Origin: Caldisericota bacterium
GTDB lineage: Bacteria > Caldisericota > Caldisericia > Cryosericales > Cryosericaceae
Length of the DNA: 12,179 nucleotides
Direction: 5' to 3'
Assembly: GCA_026390285.1 (NCBI GenBank)
Contig: JAPLGH010000188.1
Span: 1-12,179 of the forward strand
Positions 1 to 6,959 of this stretch are shown here, in pieces. Below the pieces are notes generated by a model. That model saw only the letters and a program-made list of their open reading frames with translations, made no database searches and was not told the origin of the DNA. Position 1 is the stretch's first letter. Every line of letters begins with the position of its first letter. The translations under genes and the position numbers were made by a program.

Positions 1-1043
1 GCCTGGAGGAAGAGGTTACCAAACACTACATGCACTACTACAACTTTCCTCCCTTCTCGGTGGGCGAGACCCGTCCCATGCGGGGACCAGGCCGTCGCGA
101 GATCGGCCACGGTGCGCTGGGAGAGAGAGCACTGCTCCCGGTTATTCCGGATGAGAGCGAGTTCCCCTATTCGATTCGCGTTGTCTCTGAAGTTCTTGAG
201 TCCAACGGCTCGACCTCGCAGGCTTCCATCTGTGGCAGCACATTGGCCCTTATGGATGCTGGAGTGCCGATCACGGCGCCAGTTGCCGGTATCGCGATGG
301 GACTGATGAAAGAGGGAGACAAAAGCGTCATCCTGACTGACATCCAGGGAGCCGAGGACGCCAATGGCGACATGGACTTCAAGGTTGCGGGCCCGGCAAA
401 GGGAATCACTGCATTACAGATGGACATCAAGATTCACGGCGTTGACAGCGGCCTGCTGTCCGCGGCCCTGGACCATGCACGCACTGCGCGCCTTTTCATT
501 CTGGACAAGATGCTGTCGGTTCTTCCTGCTCCTCGTGGCGAAGTCAACCCTCTGGCTCCGCGCATCTTTACGATGCATATTCCCGGAGACAAGATCGGGG
601 CTCTCATCGGCCCTGGTGGCAAGGTCATCAAGAAGATCATTGCCGATACCGGCTGCGACATCGATATCGAGGATGATGGCTCAGTGTTTGTGACTGCACC
701 GGACGGAGCCAAGGGTCAGATTGCCATGGATTGTATCAACGCTATTACCGAGGATATCGTTGTCGGCAAGGTCTACATGGGCAAGGTCACCGAGTTGCGT
801 GACTTTGGCGCCTTCGTGGAAATTGCACCCGGCAAGTCTGGCCTTCTGCACGTTTCACAGATATCTGATTCATATGTCAAGGACATCCATTCTGTGCTTA
901 AGGTCGGCGAGCAGATTCTCGTCAAGACCCTGCCTCTCAAGGACGATGGCAAGATCTCGCTGACCCGCAAGGGTCTGACTGGCGGGAATGCCGACAAAGT
1001 TTCCCACGAGTCCGACAATGACCATCACCATGGTGATCAATAG
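1..1043 (+). CDS. pnp: Polyribonucleotide nucleotidyltransferase (PNPase), C-terminal part, 5' truncated by the window edge
   Basis: PNPase degrades RNA 3'-to-5' by phosphorolysis in the cytoplasm. The reading frame is open from base 3, so the gene begins upstream; 346 residues are visible. They cover the second RNase PH domain (GETRPMRGPGRREIGHGAL, then STSQASICGSTLALMDAGVP), with the metal/catalytic region EDANGDMDFK retaining both conserved Asp and the Lys. Next comes a KH domain (MHIPGDKIGALIGPGGKVIK) and an S1 domain (GKVYMGKVTELRDFGAFVEI ... KISLTRK). The usual EDH triplet of the catalytic loop reads EDA here. The short tail after S1 is rich in His and Asp (SDNDHHHGDQ) and its codons overlap the start of the next gene. 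The family identification is very secure. Confidence 0.97.
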   Translation, partial: LEEEVTKHYMHYYNFPPFSVGETRPMRGPGRREIGHGALGERALLPVIPDESEFPYSIRVVSEVLESNGSTSQASICGSTLALMDAGVPITAPVAGIAMGLMKEGDKSVILTDIQGAEDANGDMDFKVAGPAKGITALQMDIKIHGVDSGLLSAALDHARTARLFILDKMLSVLPAPRGEVNPLAPRIFTMHIPGDKIGALIGPGGKVIKKIIADTGCDIDIEDDGSVFVTAPDGAKGQIAMDCINAITEDIVVGKVYMGKVTELRDFGAFVEIAPGKSGLLHVSQISDSYVKDIHSVLKVGEQILVKTLPLKDDGKISLTRKGLTGGNADKVSHESDNDHHHGDQ

Positions 1044-2283
1044 CGGAGAGCGCAGACCGGAAGTCATAACACTCAGCAACGGTATCCGCGTCGTTTTCGA
1101 CGTTGACAAAGGGCACCCGACCGCAGCGGTCGGGGCCCTTGTTGCTAGTGGCTCCCGGTTTGAGGATGAGCATACGCATGGCCTGAGTCATTTCATGGAG
1201 CATATCCTGTTCAAAGGCACAGAGCACCGAAGCTCACTCGAAATCTCCTCGGCTATCGAGAATGTGGGTGGCGAGCTAAATGCATTCACCGATACCCAGT
1301 ACACAATGTTCTATATGCGTGTCCCTGCAATCCATACGCCTCTTGCTCTCGATGTGCTTTCCGACATTCTCCTGCATCCCTTGTTCGACCCTGCCGCCAT
1401 CGAGCTTGAACGTAGAGTCATCGAACAGGAGATCTACTCATTCGAGGACAGTCCCGACGATGTGGTCACGGATGAGCTTCTCAAGGGGGTCTACGGAAGT
1501 GACCCAGTTGCGTCAAATCCGCTGGGAACCGTTGAGTCAGTGCGTTCGTTCAGGCGGAGCGACTTTGTCGACTATTTCCACAGGCATTTTGCTGCCCCCG
1601 ACATCGTTCTTTCTCTCGCGGGAGACATCGACATCGACGCGTCGGCGCGCTACCTCGAAGACTCGTTGGGACAACTCGCGAAGGGACCAGGCAGAACCGA
1701 ATGGGGAGTCCCCATCCGGTCAGCCGTCTCCAGAGAGACAGAACGCCCGACAGAGCAGGTCTATTTGGCGATGGCGCTCCCTGGCTTTGCTCAGTATTCA
1801 AAGCAGGGATCGATTCTGAATCTCGTTTCCAGCATTTTTGGGGGCAACATGTCGAGTCGTCTCTTCCAGCGGGCTCGTGAGAAAGAGGCGCTTGTCTACA
1901 GTATCGGATCATTCCCCGTGGCTTTCAGCAATACCGGACTATTGGGCGTTTCTGCCGAGAGTTCTCCTGAAAACGCCGTGCGTGTCCAAGAAGTCATCCG
2001 CGAAGAGATCGAGAACATGCGGCAGGACAAGATCAGCATGGCTGAGTTGCAGCATGCCAAGGAGACAGTGCTCGGAGGATTCCTGCTCTCGCTTGAATCC
2101 TTTTTCCGCAGGATGCATCGCAACGCTTCTGAACTTTACATGAGAGATCAGATACGGACGGTCTCAGATGTCACCGAATTAGTCAACTCGATTACCCTTG
2201 GCGAAGCACTGAGCGTCATAGATGACGTCTTTGACACCTCCCAGCTGGCGGTGTCGGTCGTTCATGGACCCAGCAAGAACTGA
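1018..2283 (+). CDS. M16 family zinc metallopeptidase (YmxG/processing-peptidase-like)
   Basis: This is a single-chain M16 (pitrilysin/mitochondrial processing peptidase type) protease of about 421 residues, close to the usual length of bacterial YmxG-like proteins. The inverted zinc motif HFMEH is at residues 58-62 counted from 1018. The third zinc ligand is the Glu in ERRVIEQEI about 76 residues further on, which is the standard spacing. The C-terminal M16 half is recognisable from GGNMSSRLFQRAREKEALVY. The start is uncertain: ATG at 988, 1018 and 1030 are all in frame, none has a clear ribosome binding site, and all lie inside the end of pnp. Translation is therefore probably coupled to pnp. 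A pnp-M16 order is common in Gram-positive-type genomes. The natural substrate of these proteins is not established. Confidence 0.93.
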   Translation: MTITMVINSGERRPEVITLSNGIRVVFDVDKGHPTAAVGALVASGSRFEDEHTHGLSHFMEHILFKGTEHRSSLEISSAIENVGGELNAFTDTQYTMFYMRVPAIHTPLALDVLSDILLHPLFDPAAIELERRVIEQEIYSFEDSPDDVVTDELLKGVYGSDPVASNPLGTVESVRSFRRSDFVDYFHRHFAAPDIVLSLAGDIDIDASARYLEDSLGQLAKGPGRTEWGVPIRSAVSRETERPTEQVYLAMALPGFAQYSKQGSILNLVSSIFGGNMSSRLFQRAREKEALVYSIGSFPVAFSNTGLLGVSAESSPENAVRVQEVIREEIENMRQDKISMAELQHAKETVLGGFLLSLESFFRRMHRNASELYMRDQIRTVSDVTELVNSITLGEALSVIDDVFDTSQLAVSVVHGPSKN

Positions 2284-2773
2284 GTGGCGCGTTGGCGTCT
2301 GCAGGCTGGTTGCGCGTGCGGGGAATCTGACGCGCGCAACGTCGGGTTCGTCGGGCTATGACCTCGCAAGTGCCGAAGACCGGCAGCTGAAGATCCTGCC
2401 GGGAGCCGTCGCCCTCGTCCGGACGGGGTTGGCGCTGGAGATACCTCCCGGCCTTGAAGGGCAGGTCCGTAGTCGTTCAGGTCTGGCTGCCAGAAGCAGC
2501 GTGTTTGTCCTCAATTCGCCAGGGACCATTGATAGCGACTACCGGGGTGAAGTGAAGGTTGTGCTGGCGAACTTTGGCAATGCTCCCTTTTCGGTGTCCC
2601 CGGGAGATCGCATCGCGCAGTTAGTGTTTGTTGAGGTTCCAAATGTCTGCCTCGTAGCTGTCGACGAACTGACTGCAACTGAGAGGGGTGCTGGTGGCTT
2701 TGGGTCTTCTGGAAATACGCTCATCGACAGCACCCCTCGTATTGCAGGAACATCCTCGGGGGCATCGGGCTAG
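2264..2773 (+). CDS. dut: Deoxyuridine 5'-triphosphate nucleotidohydrolase (dUTPase)
   Basis: This trimeric dUTPase hydrolyses dUTP to dUMP and pyrophosphate, keeping uracil out of DNA and feeding thymidylate synthesis. All five family motifs are present in order in the 169-residue product: motif 1 SGYDLASA (about 30-37), motif 2 RSRSGLAARS (69-78), motif 3 GTIDSDYRGE with the catalytic Asp90 and base-stacking Tyr93, motif 4 PGDRIAQLVF (113-122), and motif 5 RGAGGFGSSG (141-150). The ATG at 2264 overlaps the end of the M16 gene by 20 bases. It lacks a strong ribosome binding site, so translational coupling is likely. An upstream in-frame ATG at 2222 would add 14 unconserved residues. After motif 5 there is a Ser/Gly/Thr-rich tail of about 19 residues with no recognised role. 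Confidence 0.95.
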   Translation: MDPARTEWRVGVCRLVARAGNLTRATSGSSGYDLASAEDRQLKILPGAVALVRTGLALEIPPGLEGQVRSRSGLAARSSVFVLNSPGTIDSDYRGEVKVVLANFGNAPFSVSPGDRIAQLVFVEVPNVCLVAVDELTATERGAGGFGSSGNTLIDSTPRIAGTSSGASG

Positions 2774-2825
2774 CATGCAGAACAGCCTCGGATACAAAAA
2801 CCTCCCTGGGATCGGGGGATCTGAC

Positions 2826-3389
2826 ATGAAAGAGACTCTCATGGCTTCAATTGCCGAGGAAGTCGTCTCCTGTCATAAGTGCAAGCTTGGAGCCACCCGG
2901 ACGAAGGCAGTCCCGGGCGACGGGTCGGCACATGCCCGTATCTGTTTTGTGGGCGAAGGCCCAGGACGTGAGGAGGACTTGTCGGGAATCCCATTTGTGG
3001 GTCAGGCTGGGCGTTTGCTGGACAGGATGCTGATAGCCGAGGGTTTGAGTCGCAGAGACTGCTACATATGCAATATTGTGAAATGCAGGCCCCCAAACAA
3101 CCGAGTCCCCGAGCTTGCCGAGGTGGCAGCCTGCTCACTCTACCTGTATGCGCAGCTGGCCATCGTCGAGCCCGACATCATCTGTCTCCTTGGCAATACA
3201 GCGCTGCGCTTTTTCTTTGGAGAACAATACTCGATCGGGCAGGTGCGGGGCACGATTCTGGTCAAGGACGAACAGCGTTTCATGCCTACCTACCACCCTG
3301 CTGCCGCTCTAAGGAATCCCCAGTACGTGCAGGTGATCGAGAGTGATCTGCGAAAGCTTGCTGCGTTGATTCGGCGGACCACGGACTAG
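2826..3389 (+). CDS. Type-4 (family 4) uracil-DNA glycosylase, [4Fe-4S] type
   Basis: The enzyme removes uracil from DNA to start base-excision repair. The 187-residue product has the family-4 signature GEGPGREEDLSGIPFVGQAG at residues 43-62, the segment NIVKCRPPNNR, and the C-terminal loop TYHPAAALRNP (155-165). Four cysteines in the family pattern (C16, C19, C87 and C103) would bind the [4Fe-4S] cluster. The ATG at 2826 is preferred because a GGGGG run lies 7 bases before it. An in-frame ATG at 2775 lacks such a site, and one at 2844 is also possible. The gene sits 52 bases after dut, so two enzymes against uracil in DNA are probably co-transcribed. Family-4 enzymes are common in thermophiles and anaerobes. 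Family 5 is less likely given the exact motif wording. Confidence 0.94.
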   Translation: MKETLMASIAEEVVSCHKCKLGATRTKAVPGDGSAHARICFVGEGPGREEDLSGIPFVGQAGRLLDRMLIAEGLSRRDCYICNIVKCRPPNNRVPELAEVAACSLYLYAQLAIVEPDIICLLGNTALRFFFGEQYSIGQVRGTILVKDEQRFMPTYHPAAALRNPQYVQVIESDLRKLAALIRRTTD

Positions 3390-3585
3390 AGCGGCGCCAA
3401 CTTCGGACAAGAGGAAGACTGACCGAGAGGGGAACGAGCTCCTCGTGATCCTCAGCACCATCAGCTATCGTTCAACTGATAATGGCGTTTGCTCGCCCGG
3501 TCCCAGGGGATGTCGCCCCATTACTGTTGATCCGGTTCACCTCAATTCTCCGGCTTCAGGTTTGGGGGCTCGTCCTTCTGGCGCA

Positions 3586-3607
3586 GAAAAGGCCGGTCGA
3601 GTCCGGC
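3586..3607 (-). terminator. Weak hairpin terminator after the marR-type gene
   Basis: Read on the minus strand, GCCGG, a six-base loop and CCGGC are followed by CTTTTCT, about 18 bases after the TAA of the MarR-type gene. The stem is only 5 bp, so this is a plausible but weak intrinsic terminator. The rest of 3390-3624, between the end of the uracil-DNA glycosylase gene and this gene, shows no convincing coding region or strong plus-strand terminator. Confidence 0.4.
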
Positions 3608-3624
3608 GAACAGTGAACGGAGTA

Positions 3625-4047
3625 TTACCTGCACAGCTCCACGAACTCGGTCAACATGGTCACCAGCGAGTCGGCCGACCCGGGCTTCATATTCTTGGTG
3701 ACTTCCTGCACCGTCTGGATGCGCTGCCGGATGACTTTGCGAATGATCGAAGCTCCCTGCTTCGTGCACTTGAGGATGACTTGTCTCTTGTCCAGTACGT
3801 TCTGTGTCTTGGTGACATAGGTGAGTTCGATGAGTCGATCGACCATCTCCGAGACCGTGGAAGCAGCGAGGCCCGTAAGGCGCGTGAGATCCTTGACATT
3901 GATGGCCTCACCAAAATAGACGAGTTGGAGCACCTGAAACTGGGGCAGGGTGATTCTCACGCTCGATAGCGCATCACGTCCCTTCTTCTTGATCCAGTAT
4001 GAGATACCGCGCAGCAGGGACTCCAGTTCAACAGCCGTCTCTCTCAT
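3625..4047 (-). CDS. MarR-family winged-helix transcriptional regulator
   Basis: The 140-residue product is the normal size for a MarR dimer. A helical dimerisation segment at the N-terminus is followed by the winged helix-turn-helix: ITLPQFQVLQLVYFGEAINV (about 32-51), recognition region LTGLAASTVSEMVDRLIEL (57-75), and wing DKRQVILKCTKQG (86-98). The last 40 residues form the C-terminal dimerisation helices. The ATG at 4047 is preceded by AGGAG ten bases upstream on the minus strand. The gene lies 42 bases after ndk on the same strand and probably shares its transcript. MarR proteins usually repress their own operon and nearby genes and respond to a small ligand or to oxidation. The ligand cannot be read from the sequence. 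Confidence 0.92.
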   Translation of the reverse strand: MRETAVELESLLRGISYWIKKKGRDALSSVRITLPQFQVLQLVYFGEAINVKDLTRLTGLAASTVSEMVDRLIELTYVTKTQNVLDKRQVILKCTKQGASIIRKVIRQRIQTVQEVTKNMKPGSADSLVTMLTEFVELCR

Positions 4048-4089
4048 GGTTTTCGCACTCCTCTCTGGCTGATTCCTGATTCAAGACAT

Positions 4090-4509
4090 CTAGTCACGGA
4101 CAGTGACACCGAAGACAAGCGCCAATTCTCGTTCTGCATCGGCTTGAGACGCGGACGCATGTACCACGTTCTCAGTCAGTTGAGTGGAAAAGTCAGCTCG
4201 CATGGTCCCAGGAAGCCGCTCCTCGGGTCTGGTTGCTCCGATCGCTGTTCGAATAAGCGCAATCGCGTTGGGCGATTCGATCTGAAGAGCAACAACGGGG
4301 CCCGATGTCACGAAGGACAGCAGGGAAGGAAAGAAGTCGTGGCCGTTGTATTCAGCGTAGAAGGTCCGTGCAAACGTGTCGTCCATGCGAAACATCCGTA
4401 TATTCGAGATCACGAAGCCCATCCGCTCGATACGCGTGATGATCAGACCGACGAGACAGCGGCGTACGCCGTCCGGCTTTATGATCAAGAGTGTTCGCTC
4501 ACTAGTCAC
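4090..4509 (-). CDS. ndk: Nucleoside diphosphate kinase, variant active-site loop
   Basis: The enzyme transfers the gamma-phosphate of ATP onto NDPs and dNDPs through a phosphohistidine. The 139-residue product matches the family throughout: LLIIKPDGVRR with Lys11, Tyr51, FVTSGPVVAL, Arg87, GTMRADFS with Arg104, Asn114, catalytic His117 and Glu128. The loop after the histidine reads HASAS instead of the near-universal HGSDS, so an Ala replaces the conserved Asp. The start is GTG at 4509 (minus strand), supported by GGAGG eight bases upstream; no ATG start lies nearby. It is the first gene of a probable ndk-marR unit and is divergent from the phospholipase-D-like gene. Confidence 0.94.
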   Translation of the reverse strand: MTSERTLLIIKPDGVRRCLVGLIITRIERMGFVISNIRMFRMDDTFARTFYAEYNGHDFFPSLLSFVTSGPVVALQIESPNAIALIRTAIGATRPEERLPGTMRADFSTQLTENVVHASASQADAERELALVFGVTVRD

Positions 4510-4575
4510 TGCTATTGCCTCCAGAAAGTGCTTTTCACACAGGATTCAAGGCAGGATTGCTTCGCCTCCCTTGCT

Positions 4576-4603
4576 ATTGTAGCCTTTTCTCGGTACTGCA
4601 CAA
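4576..4603 (-). promoter_or_regulatory. Predicted sigma70-type promoter for ndk
   Basis: On the minus strand, a -35-like TTGTGC (4598-4603) is followed after 16 bases by TACAAT (4576-4581), a 5/6 match to the -10 consensus. The predicted start near 4569 gives a leader of about 60 bases before the GTG of ndk. Confidence 0.55.
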
Positions 4604-4634
4604 CGTTTCTCTGGCGCGTTGATCGGGTGTGGGC

Positions 4635-4662
4635 TTGTCAGGCGTGGCCAGCCGGGTATCAT
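4635..4662 (+). promoter_or_regulatory. Predicted sigma70-type promoter placing +1 on the ATG of the PLD-like gene
   Basis: TTGTCA (4635-4640, 5/6 to consensus) and TATCAT (4657-4662, 5/6) are separated by 16 bases. Counting seven bases beyond the -10 box puts the transcription start at 4669, the A of the start codon. No ribosome binding site precedes that ATG, so the mRNA is predicted to be leaderless. Confidence 0.6.
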
Positions 4663-4668
4663 GTCTGA

Positions 4669-5676
4669 ATGTCAGGAAAAGGGATTCACTGGTTCACCCT
4701 GCTTATCGCAGTACTCCTGGTAGCCGCATTGGGACTGGGCTGGATGGGCTTGCGGCCTACGGCGCCGGCTTCCGCCATTCCGACCGTTTCACTCGGCGCT
4801 CAAGTCCTTTGCGTCGTGACACCCAGCCAACAGGCGCGGAGTCTTGTCGTGGACGACATTCTGAACGCACGGAAGTCGGTTCTGGTGGAGTGCTATCTCA
4901 TCTCTGACCCTGCGATTGTTCAGGCGCTTCAATCTGCCAGACTGCGCGGATGCGATGTCCGCGTCATCATGGAGGAGACGCCATTTGGAGGGTTCTCCAT
5001 GAACAAGACAGTGCGCAACCAGCTGAGAAGCTCCGGCATCGACGCCAACTGGGGCAACAGGATCTACTCGTTCACTCACGCCAAGTATGTGGTCATCGAC
5101 GATAGCGTTGCCTGGATCATGACGGCCAATCTCAGCAAGAGCGCCTTCGACAAGAACCGCGAGATTCTCGTCAGGACTTGCAGCCAGACCGCGGTGGCAG
5201 ATCTTGTGCGCATTTTCTGGGCAGATCGACGGCGAAATCCCTGTGCGGCCGGGTCGCTTGTCGTCAGCCCCGTGAACGCTCGGCAACGTCTTCTTGGATT
5301 GCTGAGAGAATCGTGTTGCAGCGTGGAGATCGCGAGTGAGGTACTTGATGACCAGGAGACGTGCAGGCTCTTGCGGGATCTCGCCGGGCGGGGTGTAAGA
5401 GTGCGCGTTCTGGTTGCAGCACCGGAGAGCATTGCCGTCAATGCAGTGACAAGATCAGAGCTGGAAGGAACAGGCGTTGCTGTCCGGTACCTTGAGACTC
5501 CGTATCTTCACGCGAAGTACATCGTGGTGGACACACACGTGGCCTATGTCGGGTCGCACAATCTAAGCGCCGGCTCACTCGACGAGAACCGTGAAGTTGG
5601 AGTCATAACGGACGACAGCATGGTTGTCTCGACTCTCGAAGCGACCTTCTCGGGCGATTGGGACTCAGGGAGATAG
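4669..5676 (+). CDS. Membrane-anchored phospholipase D-like (two-HKD) protein
   Basis: The 335-residue product begins with a short polar stretch and one hydrophobic segment (about residues 8-28, WFTLLIAVLLVAALGLGWMG) that would anchor or export it. Two PLD domains follow. HKD motif 1 is HAKYVVIDDSVAW with His137, Lys139 and Asp144. Motif 2 is HAKYIVVDTHVAYVGSHN with His281, Lys283 and Asp288. Each is followed by a K/ENRE stretch (DKNREI, DENREVG). All catalytic residues of both half-sites are present, so it should be active. PLD-like proteins of this size include cardiolipin synthase-type transphosphatidylases, phospholipases and Nuc-type nucleases, and sequence alone does not decide between them. 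It stands alone with its own promoter and a strong hairpin after it. Function assignment beyond the superfamily is not supported. Confidence 0.88.
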   Translation: MSGKGIHWFTLLIAVLLVAALGLGWMGLRPTAPASAIPTVSLGAQVLCVVTPSQQARSLVVDDILNARKSVLVECYLISDPAIVQALQSARLRGCDVRVIMEETPFGGFSMNKTVRNQLRSSGIDANWGNRIYSFTHAKYVVIDDSVAWIMTANLSKSAFDKNREILVRTCSQTAVADLVRIFWADRRRNPCAAGSLVVSPVNARQRLLGLLRESCCSVEIASEVLDDQETCRLLRDLAGRGVRVRVLVAAPESIAVNAVTRSELEGTGVAVRYLETPYLHAKYIVVDTHVAYVGSHNLSAGSLDENREVGVITDDSMVVSTLEATFSGDWDSGR

Positions 5677-5678
5677 AG

Positions 5679-5706
5679 AAGCGCCCCGCAGTGGAGCGGG
5701 GCGCTT
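5679..5706. terminator. Perfect 11-bp hairpin between convergent genes
   Basis: AAGCGCCCCGC (5679-5689), loop AGTGGA and GCGGGGCGCTT (5696-5706) form a perfect 11-bp, very GC-rich stem, directly after the TAG of the PLD-like gene and 32 bases beyond the stop of the minus-strand flavoprotein gene. It probably acts as a shared terminator in both directions. Neither side has a proper U-tract: the plus side continues with GGGATCTTT. Confidence 0.7.
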
Positions 5707-5738
5707 GGGATCTTTGGTCGCTCAGTCGTCGGCGAATG

Positions 5739-6944
5739 CTACATGCCGGCGAAATCCCAGTCAAGGACAGCAAGTCGGTCCCGAAACGCCGCAAGATCTG
5801 TGTGTGACCTCATTGCCTGCTGCAGCTGTCGCACTCCGTTCGTTGTCCCGTAGAGGATAACGCCGACAATGATGCCATTTTCCAGGACAACCTTGCGGTA
5901 TGTCTGTTGACCTTGCGCCTGGATTACCTCGACATGCTGGTTCTGGGTCGGATTGACGTTGCCCATGCTCAAGACATCGACTCCACATGTCTTGAGCGAG
6001 CTCGACATGATGCTTCCCTCGTAGGTGGCGGTGCCAGGTAAAACCATGTTCTGAGCTGCCACTCTGGCTTGTTCCAGACAGGGAGGGATGATACCGTAGA
6101 CACGTCCGCGGTGCTCGAGGACGTCGCCGGCCGCATAGACGTCAGGAGCGGACGTCTGCATAAAATCATTCACCTGAACACCTCGTCCCGTAGCGATGCC
6201 TGCTTCCTGAGCGACGGCGACGTTGGGGCGGACGCCCGTGGAGAACAGGATGAAGTCGCCTTGTGCCAGTCGGCCGTCTTTGAGGAGGACGCCGGTTGCG
6301 CCGTGCTCTCCTGAGACGATCTCCTGAGACTCGCCGCCGAGCAGAACTGCGACACCTAAGTTTCGCAGGTGTTCCACGAGCATGTGCGCCGACAGTTCGT
6401 CGAGTTGGTTGGGCAACAGCCGACCGGCGAACTCGATGACGGTAACCATGGTGCCTCGCTCTGCCAAAGCCCTCGCTGCTTCCAGACCAAGCAGGCCCCC
6501 GCCCACGATGACCGCCGTGGTGCCTGGGATGGTACGAGCCAGCAAGGCATCGGCATCGTCGAGCGTCCTGAGGGTGAAAACACCGTCCTGATCTGCTCCA
6601 GGCAGCGGGGGCACGAAGGGTGAGGCTCCAGTTGCCAGTAGAAGTCTGTCATAGGAGAGTACGGTCCCATCGTCGAGCGTTGCTTCGTGCTCTGCGGCGC
6701 CCACGTGTATGATGCGGCGTCCACCCATGAGAGTTATTCTGTTCTCGCCATACCAGCTCGCCTCGTGCACAATAAGCTGGTCCCTGGTCTTGCGACCGGC
6801 CAGGTACTCGATCAAGTCCGGACGAGGATAATAGGCAACGGACTCAGCGTCGACGACCGTGATCTCCGACGACGGATCAAGCTTTCGCAGGTGCTGTGCC
6901 GCAGCCGTACCGGCAGCCCAGCCGCCGGCAATGATGTACTTCAT
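5739..6944 (-). CDS. NAD(P)/FAD-dependent oxidoreductase, probable NAD(P)H:rubredoxin reductase
   Basis: This 401-residue pyridine-nucleotide disulfide-oxidoreductase-fold flavoprotein has an N-terminal FAD-binding loop GGWAAGTAAA (residues 7-16). The variant of the glycine motif resembles the GGxAAG form of CoA-disulfide reductase/NADH oxidase relatives. It also has the internal ATGASPFVPPLPG segment, an NAD(P)-binding loop VGGGLLGLEAARALAERG with an acidic residue at the end of the second strand, and the second FAD motif DVYAAGDVLE. No redox-active CxxxxC is seen, which points to electron transfer to a protein partner rather than disulfide reduction. It follows the rubredoxin gene on the same strand by 15 bases, so it most likely passes electrons from NAD(P)H to rubredoxin. 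Relatives include the FAD subunit of nitrite reductases and NADH oxidases, which remain alternatives. Confidence 0.88.
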   Translation of the reverse strand: MKYIIAGGWAAGTAAAQHLRKLDPSSEITVVDAESVAYYPRPDLIEYLAGRKTRDQLIVHEASWYGENRITLMGGRRIIHVGAAEHEATLDDGTVLSYDRLLLATGASPFVPPLPGADQDGVFTLRTLDDADALLARTIPGTTAVIVGGGLLGLEAARALAERGTMVTVIEFAGRLLPNQLDELSAHMLVEHLRNLGVAVLLGGESQEIVSGEHGATGVLLKDGRLAQGDFILFSTGVRPNVAVAQEAGIATGRGVQVNDFMQTSAPDVYAAGDVLEHRGRVYGIIPPCLEQARVAAQNMVLPGTATYEGSIMSSSLKTCGVDVLSMGNVNPTQNQHVEVIQAQGQQTYRKVVLENGIIVGVILYGTTNGVRQLQQAMRSHTDLAAFRDRLAVLDWDFAGM

Positions 6945-6959
6945 TGTGACTGCCGGCCG

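Noticed and set aside
3390..3585. Possible small gene, RNA or plus-strand terminator in the 3390-3585 gap
   Set aside because: Only 4-5 bp stems (for example GGCG/CGCC and ATCAG/CTGAT) without U-tracts were seen, and no open frame has a ribosome binding site. Nothing supports a feature.
3445..3969. Open frame of 174 codons on the plus strand after the uracil-DNA glycosylase gene
   Set aside because: Most of it is antisense to the clear MarR-type gene, it matches no family I recognise, and it has no ribosome binding site.
5739..6944. Calling the flavoprotein a CoA-disulfide reductase from its GGWAAG loop
   Set aside because: The active-site Cys expected after the FAD motif is not present, and the neighbour is a rubredoxin, which favours a rubredoxin-reductase role.
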